In this document: positions 1 through 12,400 of the stretch, piece by piece
Layout of the letters: every line of letters begins with the position of its first letter
Position numbering within the stretch: the first letter of the stretch is position 1
Assembly (NCBI RefSeq): GCF_001649575.2
Contig: NC_051441.1
Coordinates: 16,424,988-16,488,987 of the forward strand
Reading direction: 5' to 3'
Length of the DNA: 64,000 nt
DNA from: Kryptolebias marmoratus
Lineage: Eukaryota > Chordata > Actinopteri > Cyprinodontiformes > Rivulidae
The notes under the pieces: model-generated
Database searches by the model: none
What the model was told of the DNA's origin: nothing
What the model saw: the letters and a program-made list of their open reading frames with translations, nothing else
Translations under genes and position numbers: made by a program

Positions 1-31
<31 letters not shown>
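1..31. repeat. (GA)n microsatellite
   Basis: Pure GA dinucleotide run at the left edge of the window. It probably continues to the left. It lies about 40 bases before the possible splice acceptor of the golgb1-like fragment. Confidence 0.95.
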
Positions 32-33
<2 letters not shown>

Positions 34-72
34 CGGTGAAATGGTTTTTTAACACTAAAGTGAGAGGTTTCA

Positions 73-2520
73 GGCTGTGAGGTCGAATGCGTCCTCAACG
101 AGAACTGCAGCCTCTCTGCAGCCTGCGACAGTTTGAAACTAACCATTGAGAACATCACTCATCAGAAACAGGCCTTTTCCTGCCAGCTCGAGTCTCTTAA
201 AGACTCTCAAACAGAGGAGCTGTCCAAGTGGAAGTCAAAGCACGCAGACCTGAAACAAAAGCACGGGTCTCTTTTGCAGGCTTACGAAAACATGAGCACT
301 GAAATGGAGAAGATGAGGCAGCTTTTAGAAGGATCTAAAAAAGAGTGTCAGGACGCCCTCAGAAAAATACATGACCATGAGAGCCAGGTGGAGCTTTTGG
401 AAAAGCAAGCCAGAGAATTAAAGAAAGAAAATGAAAAAATTAAAGACAGGACACAGAAAAACTGCAAACGATCAAGGAGCTTGAGGGAGAGAATCAGGAA
501 CTTCGGGAAGAACTCACTGAGCTGAATGGAAACCACAAAATAGAAATGTGAGTTAAACAACAAAAAGCAGCTACTTGAGGAAGAGATTTGCCAAATCAGA
601 GATTCTTCAAAGGATCTCAGGGTGAAACTTACTGATATGAAGGCAGAAAACGACCAACTAGCCAAAAAGCTTGAAGCAGCCAGCTGTTTGTTGGAAGAGA
701 AGTGCTTGGAGTCCAGTACATACACAAACAACATGCAGTTTAAACTCGATGAAGCTCTCAGTTTGAATAATTTATTAACTGCTCAGATTGAAGCCCAAAA
801 AACTGAACTTGGTGCACAACTTGAAATTAACAATCTGTTACAAAAGGAGAAATCAGATTTCTCTGAAAAATTAGAAACACTTCAAAATAATTATAACTTG
901 CAGCTGGGAAAGAAAGATGACACCATCAAAGAGTTGAACGACATTATTGCCAAGCACCGCCAGGAGACGATTAGTCTGAATGAGAAGGTGAGAATCCTGG
1001 AGGACGACAAATTGCTTCTGCAGGAGGAGCTCGAGAATGCTCAGGAGATTTCAGACAAAGGGAAAAACGAAAATGAATATTTGGAAACAGTGATCCTGAA
1101 GAATTCTGAGAGAATCGATGAACTGACAGAGTCAGTGAGCATTCTGCAAACCCAGAAGGCCAAGTTGACTGCTCAGCTCACAGCGAATGAAGAGACGAGC
1201 AATCAAATCAGTCGAGAAAAGGAGGAGCAGCAGCTCAAGTTAGTCCGAGAGTTTGAGGAGAAACTCAAGACTGTTCAAAGAGGCAATGAGGGCTCCAAAA
1301 ACATGAAGAGAGAACTGCAAGAGCTGCTCAAAGAAAAGCACCAGGAGATAAATCAGCTTCAACAAAACTGCATCAGATACCAGGAGGTCATTTTAGATTT
1401 AGAAAGCGCTTTAAAGAGCTCCCAGTCACTCGGTGAACTTTTGAAAGAAGAAATGAGGAAAGGCTTGGAGAAGTCATCTGCATTGGAGGAGAGAAGTAAA
1501 CAAGTTGAGGCAGAGTTGATTACCTTCAAGAAACTCCTCCAGGAAGCTGAGGAGAAAGTCAGGAGCATTGAGTCTGAAATAGACCAGCTGGCCTTCAAAG
1601 TATCACAACACAATAAACAGCCAGAGAAAACAAAATTGTCACAAAGTGTCGAAGAAACACAAATGTACATGCAGAATCAGTTACATCAACAAATAGATGA
1701 GCTCAAAAATCTGAAGGAGAAAGAACGTCAAAGAGTGGATGAACTGATGCAACAGCTGGACACTAAAGATCTTGAGATAAACACTCTAAAGAGAGCAGCC
1801 GAGACCAATGAAGCCAGACTGTCTGCTTTGTCTTCAACTCCACACGCAGCTGATACCTCCAGACTCTGGGATGATTTGTACCAAAAGTGTCTAAACAAGA
1901 AGGACAACCAGCTCCTGGAACAAGGCTCCATGATCACCAGGTTCCTGGAGGACATGAGAAGAAAAGATAAGGAACTGAATGAGCTACAAGTGACTAAATC
2001 AAGACTTGAAAGGACACTGAATGATTACTCTGTAGCTGCCTCTGCACATCAGAGACAGATGTTTATCATGAGTGCGACCAACGCTGAACTGAGTGAAAAT
2101 GCAGAAGTCATGGCTGTGCAGGTAAAGGAACTTGCCACACGAGTGGAAAGACTAGAGCAAGAAAAAAATGCTTTGAATCAACAGCTCACTGACAAAGAAG
2201 ACACGATTTCCCAACTGCAGCTTCACCATGAGCAGATGGATAAGATAAATACAGACATTGAAGCTCAGCTGCACCTTTTACAGACTCAATGTGACAAATT
2301 TCAAGCAGACTTTGAAAAGCAAGAGGGAATTTCTCTTCAACTCAAAACGATCCTTCAGAGCAAAGATGCAGAGATTTCCTCTCTGCTCTCCTGTAGAGAT
2401 GGCCAAATGTCTGGGTATCTGGAGCAACTCCAGGCTAATTATCACAGCCAGGCATCAGTTTATGAGAACAGGCTTACATCTTTACACTACCAACGAGAAA
2501 AAGCTGACAAAAAGATGAGA
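73..2520 (+). pseudogene. golgb1: Golgb1 (giantin)-like coiled-coil fragment, frameshifted and truncated
   Basis: The reading is almost wholly heptad coiled coil rich in E, K, Q and L. Giantin is a very long Golgi tether with a C-terminal membrane anchor. Segments such as LLKEKHQEINQLQQNCIRYQ (about 1327-1386), and TEELSKWKSKHADLKQKHGS (about 211-270) followed by a match to LLQAYEN, resemble its central rod. The open reading runs in frame 1 from 73 to about 460. It reads best in frame 3 from about 462 to 548 (LQTIKELEGENQELREELTE), then returns to frame 1 until about 2520. Frame 1 alone meets stops at 523-525 and 541-543. The coiled coil then dissolves into non-coding sequence with no clear donor, and the membrane anchor is absent. 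A possible acceptor (tttcag) precedes 74. The zc3h7b promoter starts about 300 bases later. A captured exon of a living gene, or sequence error at 455-550, remains possible. Confidence 0.6.
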
Positions 2521-2639
2521 GCCTTTAAAGCTTTGAGTTTGATGACTAGTGATGACTGGGTGTGTTGCTTATATTTCACATGTGATTTACTTATAGTTTT
2601 AAGTGTTTTCAAGCTAAGTAAAACAATGACTGCACTGAA

Positions 2640-3181
2640 AGAATGACAGGCTGGTAAAGTTATGTCCGGTCACCCTGAGGCCTGAGGAACGACTGTAGTG
2701 AGATGTGGTTGCCATGGAAACGGAGGAAGTGCTCTTATCTGTGACACAGGATGCAGAAGAGAAATACAGTAATTTACTGCTCTGGATTGATTTTAGGGGC
2801 GGGAGAATGAAGTATAAATAGTTAGAACCGCCGCCGACAACTCACGTAAAGCGCCGCTCCGCTGGGCTGACGTCGGACTACAATTCCCAGCGTCCCCCGC
2901 GACACAACCGTTGGTCGCGCTGCCTTGACGCCGGGCGCCGTCAGGTCACGTGACAGAAGCGCTGGTTCGGGTCTGCTGGAAGCTGCTCTGCTGGGAATCG
3001 AAACTTACCCGGAGACTTTAAGGAGAGCCTCCCCGCCTGTCCTCCGCTCTCCTCATTTTTTTTCTTCTCCACCACCCTCACGCTAGCTCCGTTTCTCAGC
3101 CGCCGAAAGTGCTCGTCATCTACCACCAACACTCGCCTTTAAACTTTGTTTTCGGTCCAATGAACTTCCTCGCCTCCTCAG
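2640..3181 (+). promoter_or_regulatory. zc3h7b: zc3h7b promoter and non-coding first exon
   Basis: GC-rich region ahead of the zc3h7b coding exons. It holds a TATAAATA at 2813-2820, a CRE-like TGACGTCG at 2868-2875, an ACTACAATTCCCAG at 2877-2890 (core of the ZNF143/THAP11 promoter motif) and a palindromic E-box GTCACGTGAC at 2945-2954. A good donor (cag|gtaggtg) closes a probable non-coding exon 1 at about 3181. The transcription start is not fixed by the sequence, but likely lies between 2880 and 2980. Confidence 0.65.
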
Positions 3182-3401
3182 GTAGGTGTGTCTCGGTCAA
3201 GTTGGCCCAGGGGCTCCAGTGTTAGTCCGGACGTCAGGCTGGTGTTCGGGCTTCAACGCGCAGAATATCACGCTATCACGTTGTTATGTCTGCACGGCTC
3301 GACGGGAAGTTCCCGGCTCTTTTTTTTTTTTTTTGAAAGAGTTGGGGGACCGTGTTTAAGCTGCTGTTCTTCCTCATGTCTTCCTCCAGTGAGCAGCCGC
3401 G

Positions 3402-6400
3402 ATGGAGGACTCTGCCCGAGAGAAGCGCAAAGAGGAGATAAGCCGTGCTCTGGCGTTCATACAGTAAGGACTGCTTTCCTGCTCACGATGACAGAAAGTG
3501 AAACTCCTTCAGAGAAATGCATTTCCAGTGCATCTAAAGAAGTTTTTGTCTTGTGCTTTAGGTCTCCACTGGCCTATCCAGATCCTGATAGCTACCAGGT
3601 AGATCATCAGTTCTGTTTGTGTTCTTGGTATGAAGTCTGTTTCAACCTGCACCTCCTGTAAAACTAACAGTCCTGCCTAGATATTTGAACTGCAGATAGA
3701 GGGATAAATCATCTCATAATCCTTTATTTCAGCAGCTCCCAAGCTTTTCAGCTTCTAACCCACAACATAACAACTGCAGAGGCTCGCGACCCCAAACAGC
3801 ACCAGTTTAGGGATAATAGCTCTTATTAAACAAGGACGTAATGACGCCACACGCCACCTCTACAACTGTGATGCTACTTTAATTATTCTGTATTTATGCT
3901 GTGTTAGTAATCATTTGACTTGATTTGTAAGGATCATCTGAGGACCCTCATTTGGTGTTTCATGAGCCACAGTGGGGCCCCGACCCCAGTTTTGGGGACC
4001 ACTGCTTTATTTGGCACTTCAGCTGCGAAGGCTGGCATTTGAACCCTCAAATCCCTACCACCCCTCCAAGCAAAAGTTAATCTCTTTAATTTACATTTAC
4101 GGTGAAATTAAAATGAGACGACACGTGAAATGCACAGTTTGGTGGTAGCAACATGTCTCACAGTTGTTGTTGTTGTTCTGTGAAACATCTCTCAACCAGT
4201 TAGGTGTACTGACAACAAATCTAAGGATTATAAAGATGCTGAGGGTCAACAGAAAAATCAAACTTATTTAAGAAAGACAACGATTACACAAACAAGATTC
4301 AGAAACCTTAATGTCTTCTTGAGGAAAATTATCGTAAGATGACTTTAAGATGAAGTGGAAATCTTCCTTATGGTCGTTTTATTTATTCTGAGGTGGGAAA
4401 AGTTATGAGTTAATATCTTACCTGCTGTAGATAGCTTCTTGAACAACCTCAGTGTGGAGAAACTAAATTTAATTCTGACTGGATTAAGAAGATAATGACT
4501 AATCCGAATGGAGCCAGGATCACAATGGATTACTGTCAAATTAATTCAAGTCCAGTATTTAAAACATTCAAAGCCCTTCCTACAAAATGCTTTTTTCTTT
4601 TAAAAAAAAACTTTAGATCAATGTCAGTTTCACATCATGCAGTTATTTTGGCAGAAAATGTTATAATATTCTTACAGGAAGTGCTCCAGGAAATAGGTGA
4701 AATATTAATTGTTCATAACCTTTTTTCTACAAGATCAGAACTGTCACTTTACAGTTCAGTTTTTGACATCAAGGATGCTGGTCCCCCAGGGTAAAAGGAG
4801 CAGAGGGAGGTTCGTTATCAAGAAAGCCTAAAAGTAGTGTGTTTGAGTGATCGCACATCCACGGAGGCTTCATAAGTTCGACACGAAGTTCTGCTTATTT
4901 CTAGGCCCTGTGCAGGAACGTCTCTCCAACCCTGCTTAGTCCAGCAACACATTGTCAAAAACGCTGTTTATGTGTACTACAATGTGACTTTGTGGGTCAA
5001 TAATTGTTTCCCCTTCTCTCGTCTCAGGACTTTCTGACCCACTTGGTGTGCAACCTGCTCGAGGAGGGCAATGCCTTCTTCCAGGACGAGCAGTGGGAGG
5101 AGGCCATCAAAGAGTTCACCGAGGGCTTGAATGTCTCGCGCTACGCCGAGGGAGAGGACATCCGGATCCCGGAGGCTTTGCTGGAGAGTCTGTACGTCAA
5201 ACGAGCGGCCGCCTGCCACAGTGTGGTGAGATTTGCTTCTCTCCTTCGTGCACGCGCCCTTGAAACTGAAGACGGGCGCTGCGTGAACTTTATCCGACTC
5301 GTCCAGCTGGAAGGGGGCAGGATTAAAAAAAAAAAAGTGCATCAACCCGTATTGATTTTAGGACTTTCAGCTCGTTTTGTCGCCTCAGTGTTGTTTCAGT
5401 AACAAGAAATTAGAGATAATGATCAAAACTGGTTACGAAAACGCAGGTTTCGTGCAGTTGGATCCTCTCCTAGTCTAAGCTGTGGTTTAATTTGCACTGC
5501 TGTGATCAATGCCCATTTGTCGGCCCTCCGTTTTGCTCAAGACTGAAATTTCTCAACAGCTGCTTTAAGGAGTTGTCTCAAAATGCTGCAGACGTTTGTG
5601 GTTTGCAGAGGATGAATCCTAATAAGTGACGCCTCAGACTCCTTTGGCATGTTATTAAACGCACTGAACGTTTGATTAGAAGTACTTTGTCTGTTGTTTC
5701 TGATCAGAAAGAGTTGATCAGACGGATAAAGCTGGTCAGTTTCAGGCTGTTCAGACAGTCAGGGGTTAATGAGACAGTCCAGAGGTTTTAGGACTCGGTT
5801 AGCTCTGATATTTACGCACCAACTGAGTGACTTTAACACAAGAAAGCACTATAATACATTACCTGTGATATCAGTTTTTAATTGAGGTTTAAAAGTGTTT
5901 GATTGTACGTCACTACAGCATTACTGCAATATATATATATTTACTCACCACACCGAAAAAAGTGAATAGTTTGAGCTTCAAAGTTAATGATCATGAAAGA
6001 AGTTCCTTGAAACAAAAAAAAGAAGCAGACACCTCCACTCCACACCACATGTGAGGGGCCGAGCTCGACTCTCACAACTCCCACCTTCTCTTCAGAGTGC
6101 CTTGTTCTCCTCCCCCGCCGCGGCCCTTCACTTACAAGCCTTTGACTTGTTCTCCTTCCTGATGCATGACGAGCATGAAGACCAGAATGTGCAAAACCTC
6201 AGTGATCATTTTCTATTTGGGCCCAAAACTCCATTCTGTCAGATTCTGCAACAGCAGAATTGTAAGATATTTTGCGAACAAACAGAGTCGACTCCAAAAG
6301 TTTGAGTTTTAAACAACGATGCTGTGTGATCTGTTGAAGCTCAGAGCACGTGCTGGGGATGACTCCAGCTGCTTCTACACCACATTTTCTATCATTATTT

Positions 6401-9400
6401 GTAACACTGAAATTGGTATTTATGTGTTTTCTGTCAATTAGCTGTGGTGGTAAAGTCTATCAACGTTAATTTTAGTTTCACTGCAGAGTTAAGAGCAGAT
6501 AAAAGCTAAACGCAGAGTTAAGAGAAGGTATTAAGGGGAAAACTGGTTTTTTTGCACTTATTCCTGCTGTTAATAACCTTAATTTTCTACAACAGAGGCT
6601 TTTTTTGCCCTTTTTTCTCCTCACAACTGAATTATTGGGCTTCTGCTAAGACACCAGTCAGATTTACTGCCACTAAAGGAATGTGACCATCACTATTTGG
6701 TTTTGTTTGATTATTACAAGGTCACTGAGCCTAAACCTGCATTCCAAAGAAATGTGTATATGTGTATAGTGTTTTTTTAGTATCGTTCTTCTTTATTTTA
6801 TCTCACCCTTTCCTGTATTGGGATCAATAAAGTTTTATCTTATCTTATCTTAAACCTTCAACAACCACACCAACCTTTTTACTTGAAGAAAAAGTGCCAT
6901 CTGTATGTTCTTTGTTGCTTTTAGGCTCCTTCAAGTCCTTATTCTTTTCCGCTGTGCTGTCCGTTTTTTTTTTTTTTAAAAAAAGGGAAAGTATGATCAA
7001 GGCATCGAGGACTGCAACAGCGCTCTGGAGGTGTGCAAGGAGAGCCGCAGGGCTCTGTACAGGAAGGCTCTGTGTCTGAAGGAGCTCGGCAAATTCAGGG
7101 AGGCATACGACTGCACCTCCGTCTGTCTGCTCAGCAACCCTCAGGTGAGCGGAGCGCAGGCGCCGGGAACATTCAGATTCTCACAAGTGCTGATAAAGGC
7201 TGCGGACCTCGGGCTTGTAGGTTATAGTGCCTTTCGTTTTCGATGTCACAGTGGGTCTCTTCATCTGACTTTTAACAGGATAAGCAGGTGAATAAACTCG
7301 CGCAGGAGTTATCCATCCAGCTGGGGATGAAGATTCGGAAACCCTACGTCAGCTCGAAGGTGAGTCGAGTTCGGATTTTTTTTTCATTGAGGAAAATAGA
7401 TAAATGGTATTAAAATGTGGTTACAAGCATATTAATGTTATTATTCAAATGTGAGACACCTGTCCAAATATAGATTAGACAACAGGACTCTGATCCTGAA
7501 CACACCATCAGATCTACAGCAGACTCACTGTTGTTTTGATATGTAAAACCTTCAAAATAAAAGTCTGCTTAATTTTTCCTGAATCTGTAGAATGTCATAA
7601 CACCCAGCATACCTGCAGATATCGTGCAGACTTGTCTTTATTAGATTCTCATTTAGCTTTGCTTCTCAAATCCAGTGTTTCCAGTGAAAGTTCCACTTAT
7701 CCCTTATCATTCCAGTTTATTCAGAAAATGACAAAAAAACACTTCCTACAAAGTTGCCAATCATAGATTTCCCAAAGGAAAACATTTTTCTCATCTGATA
7801 ATTTGTCATATATTTATTAGCCATCCAAATTGTCACTTTTTTAAAGATCTCTGTTCATTCAAAAGTGTTTTTTCAGGCGTTCTTTGTTATTAATTTACCT
7901 CATTTTTTCAGTTGTCTCATAGTAATTTAGGAAATGGCGTGAATCCTCGGAGTGTCGTTGCAGCTGGTGAGATTTTTTTTTTATCAACGATTTAATCAAA
8001 ATATGTATTTATCCCGTTCCGTTGTCACACTGTGTTCAAGATGTGTCCACGCAGGTTTTATAAGACGGGCCGACCCGAATGAACTGTCTCCTGCTTCTCC
8101 ACAGTCGGCGCGCCCAAAGCCCCGTTTACCTCCACACCTCCTCCCAGCCCCGTGGTTCCTCTCAGGGTGGAGGACTCTGAAGTGATGGGAGACGACTTGG
8201 ACAGCCTGCTCGACAGCCTCCCCCCTGAACAAGGACTGACTGAGGTGAAATGTTCCCCCGCTTGAAGACAATTAAAGTTTTGTTCTGACAGTGAATCAAG
8301 ATTTGCTTGAATGGTTTGCATTATGTGGCTGAGAAGTTAACAAAAACAGGTATTTTTCTGCTGTTCTTTCATTTAACCCTTTATTTATGTAATAATATTA
8401 ACTAGAGGAGCTGATTGTTAGCCATGAATACTGGTTTTCTGCAAATGTAGGTTCTCTCGGCGAGCGTAACTCAAGCTTGGTTCTGTATTTCCTCCCACGT
8501 TCAGGCAGCGTTCTCAGACTCGAGCAGGTCGCTCGTTCACACCCTCCCGCCTGTCCTGCCCGCTCCAACGCCCCAGCTCCCCCCGGCCTTCTTCAGCTCA
8601 GCCCTCAGCCAGCTCAACTCCTTGGACTCCTTTTCAGCCGGCGATAGCAGCGGCGCCGCCTCTCCAGCTCTGAATGTGTTAGATGACCTCTCCACCTCTG
8701 GAAACGGAGCAGGTGCAGACGCTTTAAACATCACGCAGAACTCCTCGACGATGGACTATCTGAACAGGCTCGACTCACTCGACTCCCTGGATGACTTTTT
8801 GGACGAGACGCCAAGTGCCGCTGCTGCTGCTGCCGAGGAGATTAATCAGCCTCAAACGGAGCTGAATGCAGGAGGACAGTCTCTCGACTTGTTGGATGAA
8901 GTCGACGTGATCGGGGCTGTTTCTCCTACAAATGGTCAGAGCGGCGACGTTCCTAAAGCCAACACTAAAGCCACGAAGCAGCTCGACTCTCTTGATTCCC
9001 TGGACCTCTTCTCCACAGTGGAAGATGTTGGAGCTGCGTCGGCAGCAGATTCAGTCTGGGGATCAGGCTTGGACTCACTGTCTGATTTCAGCACAAATGG
9101 TAACTACAGTCTATTAATATTTATTTGTTTTGTTTGGAAATCAGGAAGTCTTTTTATAGGTTTCGAAGCAGCTCATGTGTTGAAAAAGGCAAGTTATTAT
9201 TATATATATATCCATCCATCCATCCATGACTATAAGTGTGTCAAAAACAGTAAAATTGACAGCAAAAGATATTTGAAGAAATACATTTTTGTTTCTCCAC
9301 ATTTCGAAAAAGTCCAACAAAGTAGTAGTAAAATATTTTGTTAGACTTTTTTTTAATATATTTTATTTTAGTATATTTTATTGTATGGTTTGGAATCACT

Positions 9401-12400
9401 GTCAGTCTTTGTAAGGACCAAATGATTCATTTTACATCCTTACAGACAAACCTTTAGAGCTGAAAAAGGGGTTGAACTTGTATTTTTACATTCCTGTATA
9501 TAAACTAAATGAAACTTTAGATCTGGTCCACATTCGGCCTTATTGTTGTCGGGGTCACAGAGTCAACAGGTCCAGGAGGGAAACCCAGACGTCCCTCTCC
9601 ACAGAGACGCTCTCCAGATCCCTCCGGGATGTTCCCAGACCAGAGAGGATCTGGGTCTCCTCTCAGTGGGACAGAGAGAGGCGTCCTAATCAGATGCCTG
9701 AACCACGCCTGTTAAAAGTTGCCTTTTTTTCAGTCAGCTGATCCTAAATGTGCCTCCTACTTGGTCACCTTGTTAAATTTAATCTAACTTTAGCCTTGTT
9801 GTTAACCTGCATTACTTTTAGATTGTTACAGTTCTAATCTTCTTTAAAACTTTCCTTAAAAAAACAATCAGCTATCCAGAAAAATGCTTCTCCTTGTAGA
9901 TGAACAACCATATGAAAAGTTGGGTTTCAAGAAATCCGTTTAAAGCCTTTATATAATTTGTTTTGCCTCTCCTCAGGTCTGTCCGACTCTCAGAGCGCTG
10001 CTGCTGCTGCTGCTCCTGTAACCCAATCCCCTAAAAATCACTACAAAGTAAGGCTGCTTACCTGACTTCTTAGGTACTGTTTCATTGTGTGTTTTGTCGA
10101 TCTTAATGGCTGTCTTGTTCCTGCTGTGGACATGTAGGCGGTGGACAGTCTTGTGTCTGGTGCAGCGTCTAACCCCCTGTCCTCCACGCACGAGTTCCTG
10201 CAGGCCTGTTCCCTCTGTTTTCCTCGAGAAGGTATGTCAACGAGTCTAGCCCTCTGAAACTAAATGTGCTGCTGCCAGAAACTGATAAAAACCAGACGGC
10301 AAGGAAGACTCTTCAGTACAGATTCTCCCTCATCCACGTTTTGTTCAGTTTACTGTTTACGGTTTCAAAATATCAAAGTATTTTGTATATTTGTGTGTGA
10401 ATCCATTTTGGGTTTTTTTAGGTGTGGGGATATATAGTTACGTTCACAAGCCAGAGCTCACCCACAGCTGTAAGCAGGACATTTTATTATGCAGAAGAAA
10501 AGGGATTTTTCCTTTAGACTGGACCCGAGTGCGTCAGATCCCCTTCAACGCTTCCTTCTCTGGACCCTTCGTACTTTGCAGAAGTAAGAACATCGAGAAC
10601 AGAAGGAGAAAATCATATTGAAGATCTTTCAGTCTGAATTGTTTTGCTCTAATCATCACTGCCAGAACATCTCTTCTCTCTTTTATTCTTTATATTCTTA
10701 TTGCACGTGCAGTACAAGACGAAACGGCAAAAAAAAAGATCAAATTGAACTCTAAACTTTCTCTTTGTGAACGTTTTGATGTTTGAAATGTTCTTTTCTG
10801 TAGCAGACCTTTTTAGTAGTGAAAGAGACTGTTGTTTCACCACAAAAACATGAAGATATTAACGCTGAGCTTCTTCTGATTTGAAAAGAAACACAATTAG
10901 ATTCAGCAGCCCTGTAAAATACGACATTACTGTATGTGAAAGCATACTTTAGTGAGCATAAAAGTTCTAGAAAATGCAAGTATCACAGATTTTTGAAGTT
11001 GGCAAATGTTTGCGTTATTCCCCCTGTATTTAGGGTAATATTTAGGATAATTTGTGCGAGTCACTTCGTAGCTTGCTGTGAAGATACATTTCGTAACCCC
11101 TGGTCAGTCTGTTTATATGTCCTTCTCCTCAAACACATCCAGATCTGCTAAAGTCCGGAGATCTGGGCGTGTGTGAGTACGGAGAACGATGCACGTTTGC
11201 CTACAACCAGCTGGAGATCGACGTCTGGACGGAGGAGAGGAGAGGGACGCTGGACAGAAACTTGCTGTTCGAGACGACGGCGGTCAAACTGGACCCTGTG
11301 AACAGCATCATATGCCTTCTGCAGGAAAACAAGGGCATGTTCATCTTCCTCTGTCAGGTTAGCTCTGTGGGAAACGTCGTCGACTGAACCGTCCTCTGAC
11401 TGCCGCTGGATATTCTGCAGATCGTTTTACGATGACTAAAATAACTGACCAGTCGGTATTTTTCTCCCAACGTTTGTTTGTCTTGTTCTCTGTAGAAGTG
11501 CTACGACAGTAAACCTCGAATCGTCAGTAAGCGATTCGTTGATAATCAAGCCGTCTGCTCCAACTTAGACGTCCGTCACAACTTTGACGCCAACAAGTGA
11601 GCGTGCGGAGCATCTGTCGCCGTTTCAGCTCCGATCGGCTGCTTTCTGTCCGTCTTAAACACGCTGGCTTGCCGTCTCCCCGTCAGGTGCTTGGCGTTCG
11701 TGGTGAGGACCCACAACATCAACTACAGCAAGGTCCGCCCGCTCAGCGTCCTGTGCCACCTGGACTTGTGCCGCCACGCCATTCGGTACGGCTGCCAGCT
11801 GGAGGACAGCTGCCAGTTCGCTCACTCCGTCATCGAGCTGAAAACCTGGAGGGTTCAGCGTCACACAGGTGCAGTCAAGCGAACGGGGCGCCATTGCCCA
11901 GGTCCCCCTTGAAAATGAGATCTGGATCTCAATGGGGTTTACCTGGTTAAATAAAGAAAATAAAAATAAATTAAAAAAAAAAAAGAAATTTATTTATTAG
12001 AGGGCAAACTGTCTTCTCTGTAGTCAGAGGAGGTAATCACTCGTAATGTGGGGCAGAGGTTGTGTGTTTTTGTCAACTAAACGCCACTAGAGCCAGAAAA
12101 AAAGAGATTAATTTAAAAAAAAACAAACATGTAATTTAAAAGTATTTCACTCAAGAATACAGTTTTCTCAACCAGTTCCAGCTTGTTTTGCCTTAAAATA
12201 TGCTGGGTTGTTTGTTTTAATTACAGCCATAATAGCAATAATGATTTTTGCCTGTTTGTGCACGTCTGTTAGCAAAATATCTCATGAACCACTGAACAGA
12301 CTTTAATAAAAACTCTCAGGAATTAATCCCTGGGTGTGCATCGACAGCTGATTGCCTTCAAGAAGGCCGCTGCAGCCGGTGGACCACACGCAACACAAAA

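Noticed and set aside
548..553. GTGAGT donor-like site in the golgb1 fragment
   Set aside because: Coiled-coil coding resumes at once after it and no acceptor is needed, so an intron there is unlikely.
3188..3661. 157-codon frame overlapping the start of zc3h7b
   Set aside because: Reads through introns in the wrong frame. The real exons are 3402-3463 and 3562-3598.
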